Of a stretch of DNA of 31,319 nt, positions 22,870-28,739 are shown one piece after another. The translations under genes were made by a program, and so were the position numbers. Source of the stretch: a virus. The notes under the pieces are model-generated. The model had not been told where the DNA came from and made no database searches. It saw nothing but the letters and a program-made list of their open reading frames with translations. Location: positions 1-31,319 of IMG/VR virus record IMGVR_UViG_3300042935_003511. One strand, given 5' to 3'. Each line of letters starts with the position of its first letter. Positions within the stretch are counted from its first letter, which is position 1.

Positions 22870-23192
22870 ACGAAGCCATCGAACTTCTGCTGCTACAGAT
22901 CGCCACCATGTGCCTGCACATCACCGCAAAAGGCCAATTCCTTGCGGATTGTGACCTTACCGCCCATACCACCACGGTATACGTCTGCATCCGCAAGCCT
23001 GATAGCGACTTCACCTCCAGCGAGAGCATTAAAGCAGGGGTAATACTGCGCATAGATGCCCCATACGACCTACAGCGCCGGGACTGGCAGCCACCAGACG
23101 AACAGCAAGCACAGTGCGAGCGGGAGCTACAGGCCGTTATCAATCAGCTGCAGCCCTACCTGCACACCGAACAGCTGGAGGCCGCAGCATGA
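22866..23192 (+). CDS. Early phage protein of unknown function (108 aa)
   Basis: Starts MNEAIELLLLQIATMCLHIT, a hydrophobic helix, then a beta-rich segment (TTTVYVCIRKPDSDF, AGVILRIDAPYD) and a Gln/Glu-rich C-terminal helix. Not recognised. The upstream frame start at 22845 is rejected in favour of ATG 22866, which has GGGAG and overlaps the previous stop. Stop overlaps the kinase ATG. Confidence 0.6.
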   Translation: MNEAIELLLLQIATMCLHITAKGQFLADCDLTAHTTTVYVCIRKPDSDFTSSESIKAGVILRIDAPYDLQRRDWQPPDEQQAQCERELQAVINQLQPYLHTEQLEAAA

Positions 23193-23767
23193 AACAGATC
23201 CTTATCGGCCTGCACGGCCTCGCCCGCACCGGCAAAGACACCGCGGCTAACTACCTCGCCAGCCAATACGCCTTTATTGCCTACGCCTTTGCTGCACCGC
23301 TTAAAACGGCCCTGCAGTTGATGTTCAACCTGACCGAAGAGCAGCTCAACGGCGCACTCAAAGAAGTACCACTGGCCAACATCGGCAAATCCCCGCGTGA
23401 GCTGATGCAACTACTCGGCACCGAGTGGGGCCGCCACCTGGTACACAACGACCTATGGCTGCTGCTGGCCCGCCAGCACCTCGACGCCGCGCTGGAGTTC
23501 AACAACGAATGGCTGCAGGGCTTTGTTATCAGCGACGTGCGCTTTGAGAATGAGGCCACGTGGATTCGCGCCCAAGGCGGCACCGTGCTGCACCTGCTGC
23601 GCCCAGACGCTGCGGCGGTAAACCCGCACATCAGCGAGGCCGGCGTTGCTATTCACGATAACGACTTTGTTATCCATAACGACGCCGATCTGCCGCACCT
23701 CTATGCCCAGCTGGATCACATGATGCTGATCCTCACGCGCCGCCAAGCCTTGCGCTCAGCAGCCTGA
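23189..23767 (+). CDS. Deoxynucleoside monophosphate kinase (192 aa)
   Basis: Phosphorylates dNMPs (T4 gp1-like), raising dNTP supply for phage DNA. From ATG 23189: LIGLHGLARTGKDTAA gives the P-loop G10-x4-G-K-D-T typical of this family, followed by ALKTALQLMFNLTEEQL-like segment and LGTEWGRHLVHNDLWLL and VISDVRFENEATWIR, all familiar family blocks. Length 192 is normal. The longer frame to 23114 overlaps the previous gene and is rejected. ATGA overlap gives coupling. Confidence 0.85.
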   Translation: MKQILIGLHGLARTGKDTAANYLASQYAFIAYAFAAPLKTALQLMFNLTEEQLNGALKEVPLANIGKSPRELMQLLGTEWGRHLVHNDLWLLLARQHLDAALEFNNEWLQGFVISDVRFENEATWIRAQGGTVLHLLRPDAAAVNPHISEAGVAIHDNDFVIHNDADLPHLYAQLDHMMLILTRRQALRSAA

Positions 23768-23778
23768 GGCCAGCCGCC

Positions 23779-24054
23779 ATGAACCGCACCCTTACCCAAG
23801 CTGCCGCCGTGCTCGGCCTTAAGCCAACCGCGCTGCGCCAAAAGCTGCGCAACCTCGGCGTGCTAACTCAAATGGGCGAGCTGGCCTGCAAGCATCGCGA
23901 TAAAGGCCATCTGTACACCGACACCCGCAGCCGCTGGAACTCGAATATCCGCACCTACAGCCACTACGCCGTAGTGATGGTAACGGAACAGGGCATGGGC
24001 TGGCTGGCACAGCAACTGGGCATCAACGTAACCCAAAAGGACGCAGCAGCATGA
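23779..24054 (+). CDS. KilAC-domain protein, stand-alone (91 aa)
   Basis: The sequence LTQAAAVLGLKPTALRQKLRNLGVL is the HTH of the KilA-C domain found at the C-terminus of phage antirepressors, followed by a short beta part with YAVVMVTEQGMGWLAQQL. Only this domain is present; the usual N-terminal Bro or Ant domain is missing, so its partner and target are open. It starts eleven bases after the kinase stop and overlaps the next gene by ATGA. A small DNA-binding protein. Confidence 0.75.
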   Translation: MNRTLTQAAAVLGLKPTALRQKLRNLGVLTQMGELACKHRDKGHLYTDTRSRWNSNIRTYSHYAVVMVTEQGMGWLAQQLGINVTQKDAAA

Positions 24055-24443
24055 AGCCGACCGCCGCCCAACACGCCATCGGCGCGCTCAAACTGGTCAG
24101 CCTGCACCTCGACCACCCAACGGTCATCGCCCGCGACGTAGTGCGCGCCGCCAGCACCGAGGCCATCGAGCGCCTGCAGGCGCAAACCCCCGGCCAAGTG
24201 GCCGACCTTGGCCCGCTGTACTGCGCGCTGCTGGCCGTAACACCACGCGGCCACCTGCCGCACGTAACCCTCACGCTCACCCCGGCCACGCCATTTGGCG
24301 CGGTAATCACCGACGCCCACGGCAACGTGGTGGCCCGGCAAATCGGCAAAACCATCGACGGCCTTGCCCAGCTAATAGCCGCCAGCTTCCCGGTGGGGCG
24401 CGGGGAGCCACACAACACGGGAGGCCTGCGTGACAACGCTTGA
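24051..24443 (+). CDS. Early phage protein of unknown function (130 aa)
   Basis: A soluble mixed protein: N-terminal helix AAQHAIGALKLVSLHLDH, helices to about 60, then strands (HLPHVTLTLTPATPFGAVITDAHGNVVARQIG). No family recognised. ATG overlaps the KilAC stop. Its end overlaps the PrtN-like start by 14 bases. Confidence 0.6.
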   Translation: MKPTAAQHAIGALKLVSLHLDHPTVIARDVVRAASTEAIERLQAQTPGQVADLGPLYCALLAVTPRGHLPHVTLTLTPATPFGAVITDAHGNVVARQIGKTIDGLAQLIAASFPVGRGEPHNTGGLRDNA

Positions 24444-24675
24444 ACAACTGCGCCGCCATTACCCGGCTAACTACATCACGGTGGAAACGCTACTGGCCGA
24501 CCACCTGAAGCACATCGGCTCAATGAAGCACCTGCGCCGCAAGATCACCGCCAAACACATCGACATCAAGATTCAACCGCTCGACCCCAGCTCCAAACGC
24601 GGCACTTGGATCATTTATTTAAACGACCTTGCCGACTGGCTTAACCGCCAAGAAGCAGCCGCAAAAGCGGCATAA
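24430..24675 (+). CDS. PrtN-like pyocin activator protein (81 aa)
   Basis: Resembles PrtN, the activator of pyocin genes in Pseudomonas: an HTH with YITVETLLADHLKHI, MKHLRRKITAKHIDIKIQPL, and a C-terminal part with GTWIIYLNDLADWLN that fits the family end. Full-length PrtN is about 90-110 residues, so this is a short member. Start GTG 24430 has GGGAGG six bases before it. Presence in a prophage at a tailocin locus is noted; whether it acts on host pyocin genes or on its own is unknown. Confidence 0.7.
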   Translation: MTTLEQLRRHYPANYITVETLLADHLKHIGSMKHLRRKITAKHIDIKIQPLDPSSKRGTWIIYLNDLADWLNRQEAAAKAA

Positions 24676-24705
24676 CCCGGCCCTACCACGGCCACCACCA
24701 GCAAG

Positions 24706-24721
24706 AGAGGCACAGCACATG
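24706..24721 (+). repeat. Repeated translation-start leader, copy 1
   Basis: AGAGGCACAGCACATG, ending with the start codon of the gene at 24719; identical to 25986-26001. Confidence 0.7.
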
Positions 24722-25066
24722 AAAGCAACCGATACCAACGAGTTCTTGAACTCACTCAACGCTGGCGTGTTCGCCCAGCAAGTAGGCCACGCGCTGTCCG
24801 ATGTCGCCGGCGGCGTGATCGACCACGGCAAAGTTGGCCAGGTCACGCTCACCTTCAAGCTAAAGCAAATCGGCCAGAGCAATCAGGTCGCCGTCAGCCA
24901 CACCTTGGATTACGTGCAACCCACCAAGCGCGGCAAAAAACGCGAAGACACCACCCTCGACACGCCGCTGTACGTCACCCCGAACGGCCTTGAACTGTTC
25001 CAGAGCAACCCGACGGATCAGCTCTTCAAGCGTGAAGACACCCCCGTCAATGCTCGCGAAGTTTAA
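24719..25066 (+). CDS. Phage protein preceding DUF2303 (115 aa)
   Basis: Unassigned. A helix (TNEFLNSLNAGVFAQQVGHALSDVAGGVIDHG), then beta strands (GQVTLTFKLKQIGQSNQVAVSHTLDYV) and a charged, coil-like end (PTKRGKKREDTTLDT). ATG 24719 has the AGAGG leader. It stands directly before the DUF2303 gene, a common pair in proteobacterial prophages as I recall, so a shared role with it is likely. The frame upstream to 24629 is rejected since it runs through the previous gene. Confidence 0.65.
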   Translation: MKATDTNEFLNSLNAGVFAQQVGHALSDVAGGVIDHGKVGQVTLTFKLKQIGQSNQVAVSHTLDYVQPTKRGKKREDTTLDTPLYVTPNGLELFQSNPTDQLFKREDTPVNAREV

Positions 25067-25122
25067 GCGCGCCCTTACCCACACCGCAGCTAACGCTCAA
25101 TCAATAAACCAAGGAAGCACCC

Positions 25123-25935
25123 ATGTTCAGCAAAGACACCCTGCAACTGATCATCGCCCAAGCCATCGCCGCCAGCGGCGCACCAGAGACCAACACGCCA
25201 TTGGCGTTGCTACCCGGCGACGTCAAGCTGGTGAGCCTTGAGCAATACGAGGCTGGCCGCTCACGCTTTCGTGGCGCCCTGAGCACCAACAGCCTGCATG
25301 ACTTCGCCGACTACGTAATTGGCCGCAATGGGCCAGCAGCCAAAGGCTTTGTTGATCAAGACGCCATGAGCTGTCGCGTGTTTTTCAACCTCGGCGACGA
25401 GCTAGTGCCCGGCCACGCCGACGACACCGCCACCCTGCAGCTGAAGCCGACTGCCGCCTACAAAGCCCTGCGCGCTCTCGCCGGTGAACCGCAAACCCAG
25501 AAAGAACTGGCCGAGTGGATGGAAGACTGGCACCCGCAGCTGACCGCCACCGATAGCGAAGACAAAACACTGACCATCGTTCAAGCCATCGCCGCCGTGC
25601 GCAACATCACCATCAAGGCCAGTGCCGAGCGCAATCACGCCGAGGGTAACTTCAGCAACAACCGTAGCTCGATGGATGCGATCGAAGCTGCCAGCCAAGA
25701 CACCCTCCCTGCCGCACTGCACTTCAACATCGTGCCTTATGACGGGCTGGCCGTGCGGGTGTTCACCCTGCGCCTGAGCGTACTGACCGGCGCCGAAAAA
25801 CCCACCCTCAAACCTCGCTGGGTCGGTGAAGAGCAGCAGCGCGAAGAGATCGCCCAAGAGTTCAAAGGCGTACTGGCCAAAGAAGTCGGCGGCTCTGCAA
25901 TCCTGACGCTGGGTAACTTCAACCCAGGCAACTAA
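25123..25935 (+). CDS. DUF2303 (YfdQ-like) family protein (270 aa)
   Basis: Matches the DUF2303 family (E. coli YfdQ) by length and by patterns such as LVSLEQYEAGRSRFRGALST, TNSLHDFADYV, NLGDELVPGHADDTATLQLKPTAAYKAL and FTLRLSVLTGAEKPTLKPRWVGEEQ. Function in the family is unknown; often found in recombination or early modules. ATG 25123 follows AAGGAAG. It is the longest of the mid early arm. Confidence 0.85.
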   Translation: MFSKDTLQLIIAQAIAASGAPETNTPLALLPGDVKLVSLEQYEAGRSRFRGALSTNSLHDFADYVIGRNGPAAKGFVDQDAMSCRVFFNLGDELVPGHADDTATLQLKPTAAYKALRALAGEPQTQKELAEWMEDWHPQLTATDSEDKTLTIVQAIAAVRNITIKASAERNHAEGNFSNNRSSMDAIEAASQDTLPAALHFNIVPYDGLAVRVFTLRLSVLTGAEKPTLKPRWVGEEQQREEIAQEFKGVLAKEVGGSAILTLGNFNPGN

Positions 25936-25985
25936 CCACCACCCACACCCTGCCGCCGCACTACCACTCGCGGCGGCAGGCTTAC

Positions 25986-26001
25986 AGAGGCACAGCACAT
26001 G
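25986..26001 (+). repeat. Repeated translation-start leader, copy 2
   Basis: AGAGGCACAGCACATG, identical to 24706-24721, ending with the ATG of the P-loop membrane gene. Confidence 0.7.
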
Positions 26002-26745
26002 CAAGCACACATCCTGAACATCTTGGCGCTAATCGCCATCTTCGCCGTCATCGGCCTGCTCTACTGGGGCGGCTACATGTCCGGCCGCAAAGATGGCACC
26101 GCCGAAGGCCATGCAACAGGCCACAGCGCGGGCAAGTCAGCAGGGTTTGCCGAAGCCAACGCGCGCGTTCGCCAATACCGCGACGACGCCGAGCAACTCA
26201 AAAGCCTGCGCGAGATCGAGCGGCGCGAGCACCGCACCGCCCTTGAAGCCATCATGCTCGACTGCGATCAGCGCATCTGCCTATTCGCCCGCCGCGCTAA
26301 CCCCTTCACCGCCGACGACCAAGCCGTACTGCTCGCCATTTCCAGCAAGTTACAGCTCGCCGCCACCACCTTCGACGGCCTACGCGCCGACGACCACGCC
26401 CGCTTCGCCCGCACCCTGCAGCAGAACGCACTCAACATGGTTGAGCGTCTGCGAGTCTCACTGAATGCCGCTAAACCGGCCGAGCTGCCCACCAGCAACC
26501 GCAGCGTGCTGGTCTACGGCCCTATGGCCTGCGGCAAAACCCGCAACGCCCAAGCCATCGCCGCAGCGCTAGGTCTGACAGATATTCGAGACGAGTGGCA
26601 CCCAGACATCTCGCTACCGCGTATCAATACCTTGGCGCTTACCAACAGCGCCGCCCCCTTTGGCCTACCGCCGCACATCCGAGTCATGAGTTTCGAGGAA
26701 GCCATGCGCCTAGTCGATGGGGAAAGCCTGGAGACCGCAGCATGA
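25999..26745 (+). CDS. Membrane-anchored P-loop protein (248 aa)
   Basis: Unrecognised. Residues 5-23 are one transmembrane helix near the N-terminus, then a Gly/His/Ala-rich stretch (AEGHATGHSAGKSAGFAE), coiled helical middle (about 55-155), and a C-terminal P-loop V-Y-GPMACGKT (174-181) with a DEW at 198-200 as a possible acidic site. The nucleotide-binding part is only about 75 residues, much shorter than a full AAA or kinase fold. It is coupled to the HD gene by ATGA. ATG 25999 has the AGAGG leader. It may be a fusion of two phage modules; function unknown. Confidence 0.7.
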   Translation: MQAHILNILALIAIFAVIGLLYWGGYMSGRKDGTAEGHATGHSAGKSAGFAEANARVRQYRDDAEQLKSLREIERREHRTALEAIMLDCDQRICLFARRANPFTADDQAVLLAISSKLQLAATTFDGLRADDHARFARTLQQNALNMVERLRVSLNAAKPAELPTSNRSVLVYGPMACGKTRNAQAIAAALGLTDIRDEWHPDISLPRINTLALTNSAAPFGLPPHIRVMSFEEAMRLVDGESLETAA

Positions 26746-27287
26746 GCTGGATACTCACCCTAACCGGCAAGCGCTTCGAGCTGCTGGCACCCACCGCCGC
26801 CATGATCGACCCAATGGACATCGCCCACAGCCTTGCCCACCAGTGCCGCTTCAACGGCCACACCCGTGGCTTTTACTCGGTCGCCCAGCACTGCTGCATC
26901 GTCGCCGATCTGGTACCGGCCGAGCACCAACTGGCCGCACTGCTGCATGACGCCACCGAAGCCTATGTCGGTGATCTAGTGCGCCCGCTCAAGCAACTAG
27001 TGCCCGCCTTCGCCGACATCGAGCAGCGCGTGTGGCTGGCCATCTGCGAACAGTTCGACCTTGAGCCAGAACTGCCACCCTGCGTACACGACGCCGACCT
27101 AATTGCGCTGGCCACCGAACGCCGCGACCTAATGCCAAACCATCCGGACGCATGGCCATGCCTCGCCGGCACCCAACCCATGACCACCATTATCCAACCA
27201 TGGGGCACCACTCAGGCTACCGTGAATTACTTCCATCGGCTGATGCAGCTGCTCAGCACCACGCACCGGCAGAGGGTGGCGGCATGA
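26742..27287 (+). CDS. HD-domain phosphohydrolase, YfbR-like (181 aa)
   Basis: Likely hydrolyses nucleoside monophosphates. From ATG 26742: GHTRGFYSVAQHCCIVADLV gives the conserved N-terminal block with His50, ALLHDATEAYVGDLVRPLK has the HD pair His69-Asp70, and VHDADLIALATERRDL carries the later acidic residue. This order is typical of metal-dependent HD enzymes such as YfbR, which act on dNMPs. The kinase at 23189 would use the same compounds. Stop overlaps the excisionase ATG. Confidence 0.83.
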   Translation: MSWILTLTGKRFELLAPTAAMIDPMDIAHSLAHQCRFNGHTRGFYSVAQHCCIVADLVPAEHQLAALLHDATEAYVGDLVRPLKQLVPAFADIEQRVWLAICEQFDLEPELPPCVHDADLIALATERRDLMPNHPDAWPCLAGTQPMTTIIQPWGTTQATVNYFHRLMQLLSTTHRQRVAA

Positions 27288-27481
27288 GCCTTCCTCGCTG
27301 GGTGCTAATTAAGCGGGCAGCCGAACTGACTGGCTATAGCGAAGAGGCCCTACGGCACAAGACCAAAAACGGCACTTGGCCGCAGGGTCGGATCTGGCGT
27401 AAAGCCAGCGACGGCCGGATATTTATCAACATTGAGGAGGTCGACAAATGGGTCGAGAACGCCCCCCAGCATGCGGCTTAG
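27284..27481 (+). CDS. xis: Excisionase (65 aa)
   Basis: Winged HTH of the phage excisionase type: WVLIKRAAELTGYSEEALRHKTKNGTWPQGRIWRK then the [16 protein letters not shown] wing. It directs the integrase to excision. ATG 27284 overlaps the HD stop and its end overlaps the integrase start by 34 bases; both are normal for xis-int pairs. The longer frame to 27152 is not used. Confidence 0.88.
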   Translation: MSLPRWVLIKRAAELTGYSEEALRHKTKNGTWPQGRIWRKASDGRIFINIEEVDKWVENAPQHAA

Positions 27482-28689
27482 AGGCCGAACTGGAGAAACA
27501 TAAAGGCGTAGAGATCCACGGCAGCAACCTGCGCATTACATTCATGTGGCGCAGGCGCCGATGTCGCGAGTCACTTGGTCTCCCCATCACCAAAGCCAAC
27601 ATCAAGCACGCAGCCCAACTCAGGGCTGCGATTTTGCATGAGATCAAGCTGAGTACATTTGACTATGCCCGCCACTTCCCAGACTCCAAGCACGCTGGCA
27701 ATTACAGCAACACCAAAGACGAACGGTTGCACGCCCTGCTCGAGCGCTACAAACCTCTGAAGGCCGTGGACATCACCGCCGAAACCGAGCGGCGATACGG
27801 CTGGGCGCTCGGCATCTGCGTTGAACTGCTCGGCAAAGATCGGCTGGCCAGCCTGCTGCTACCCGAGGACATCCAGAAACTACGGGTGGAATTGATTGAG
27901 GAGCGCGCGACATCGACCGCCAACCATTACCTCGCCACGCTGGCCGGGTTTCTTGGCTGGTGTGAAAGCAACGGCTACTGCAAAGCAGGGCTAGCCGCCG
28001 CCTGTACACGCTTTGAGATGAGCGATGCAGAACCCGACCCACTGACACAGGCCGACTTCAAGCTACTTATTGAGAAAGGATGCCTGCACCCTATGGACTC
28101 GGCCGCCGTCACGCTAGCCGTATACACAGGGCTGCGCCCCGGTGAGTTGTGCGCGATCGCACGTGAAGACATCGACCTCGAAGCCGGGCTGCTCAGAATC
28201 ACCCGCGCCATTACCGGCAGCAATACATTCAAGCTCCCAAAAACCGGCAAGCCCCGCACCATCATGCTGCTGCCGCCTGCCCTTGAGGCCTGTAAAATCC
28301 TATTGGCCATCTCCGCAGGCATACCTAGCCAAACAATTACCATCTACCTCAACCGGCACCAGACCAAGCAAGAAACGGTCACCCCCCTGCTTTCACCCAG
28401 CATTCAAGCACGCAGAAAGACGGTGAACCCATGGTTTGCGCCAACCGCCTGGAACACCAAGTGGGCAAACATCCAGCGCCGTGCCGAAATCCGCCCACGC
28501 CGCCCGTACCAAACCCGCCACACCTATGCCTGCTGGTGCCTAACGGCCCGTGGTAATCTTGCTTTTATCTCCAAGCAGATGGGACACAAAGACTTCACCA
28601 TGCTGGTCCAGGTGTACGCAAAGTGGATGGACGACGAGTCCCCAGATGAGCTGTTACACATCTGGAACGGCATGCAAAAACTAAAGTGA
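27448..28689 (+). CDS. int: Tyrosine integrase (413 aa)
   Basis: Integrates and excises the phage. An N-terminal arm-binding domain (residues about 20-70, with [24 protein letters not shown]), a central SAM-like helical part (85-185), and the catalytic domain: Arg230 in [12 protein letters not shown], Lys265 in LPKTGKPR, Arg357 in YQTRHTYA with His358, His380 in QMGHKDF and Tyr390 in VYAKWMDD. The first histidine of the usual HxxR is Tyr/Gln here, as in many phage integrases. ATG 27448 follows GAGGAGG. The stop is 50 bases before mutS. Confidence 0.93.
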   Translation: MGRERPPACGLEAELEKHKGVEIHGSNLRITFMWRRRRCRESLGLPITKANIKHAAQLRAAILHEIKLSTFDYARHFPDSKHAGNYSNTKDERLHALLERYKPLKAVDITAETERRYGWALGICVELLGKDRLASLLLPEDIQKLRVELIEERATSTANHYLATLAGFLGWCESNGYCKAGLAAACTRFEMSDAEPDPLTQADFKLLIEKGCLHPMDSAAVTLAVYTGLRPGELCAIAREDIDLEAGLLRITRAITGSNTFKLPKTGKPRTIMLLPPALEACKILLAISAGIPSQTITIYLNRHQTKQETVTPLLSPSIQARRKTVNPWFAPTAWNTKWANIQRRAEIRPRRPYQTRHTYACWCLTARGNLAFISKQMGHKDFTMLVQVYAKWMDDESPDELLHIWNGMQKLK

Positions 28690-28739
28690 AACGCCCCAAT
28701 ACTGCCCCACAACTTCTAACAAATCGCGCTAAGTACCTG
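28690..28739. other. Candidate attachment site region between int and mutS
   Basis: Fifty bases with no gene. The phage-host junction must lie here or just inside either gene. There is no clear promoter, and no strong ribosome site for mutS (only CTAAGTACCTG before ATG). The core sequence cannot be identified without the other end. Confidence 0.5.

Larger units (their letters stand above)
1..28739. mobile_element. Temperate siphophage prophage (left end cut by window)
   Basis: A complete set of lysogeny, replication, packaging, head and early tail genes lies next to a bacterial mutS. The integrase stops at 28689 and mutS starts at 28740, so the right attachment site must lie in or very near this gap. 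The left attachment site, the tail tip genes and the endolysin are outside the window. TerL, portal and capsid genes mean this is a phage genome and not a headless R- or F-type tailocin. Layout is lambda-like: two divergent early arms around a repressor, late genes downstream of a Q-like gene. Right boundary inferred from gene content; no attachment core repeat could be tested. Confidence 0.95.

Noticed and set aside
1-28739. R- or F-type tailocin (phage-tail bacteriocin)
   Set aside because: Terminase, portal, protease, decoration and capsid genes are intact.
28690-28739. tRNA gene as attachment site
   Set aside because: No tRNA-like cloverleaf or T-loop sequence is visible here or elsewhere in the window.
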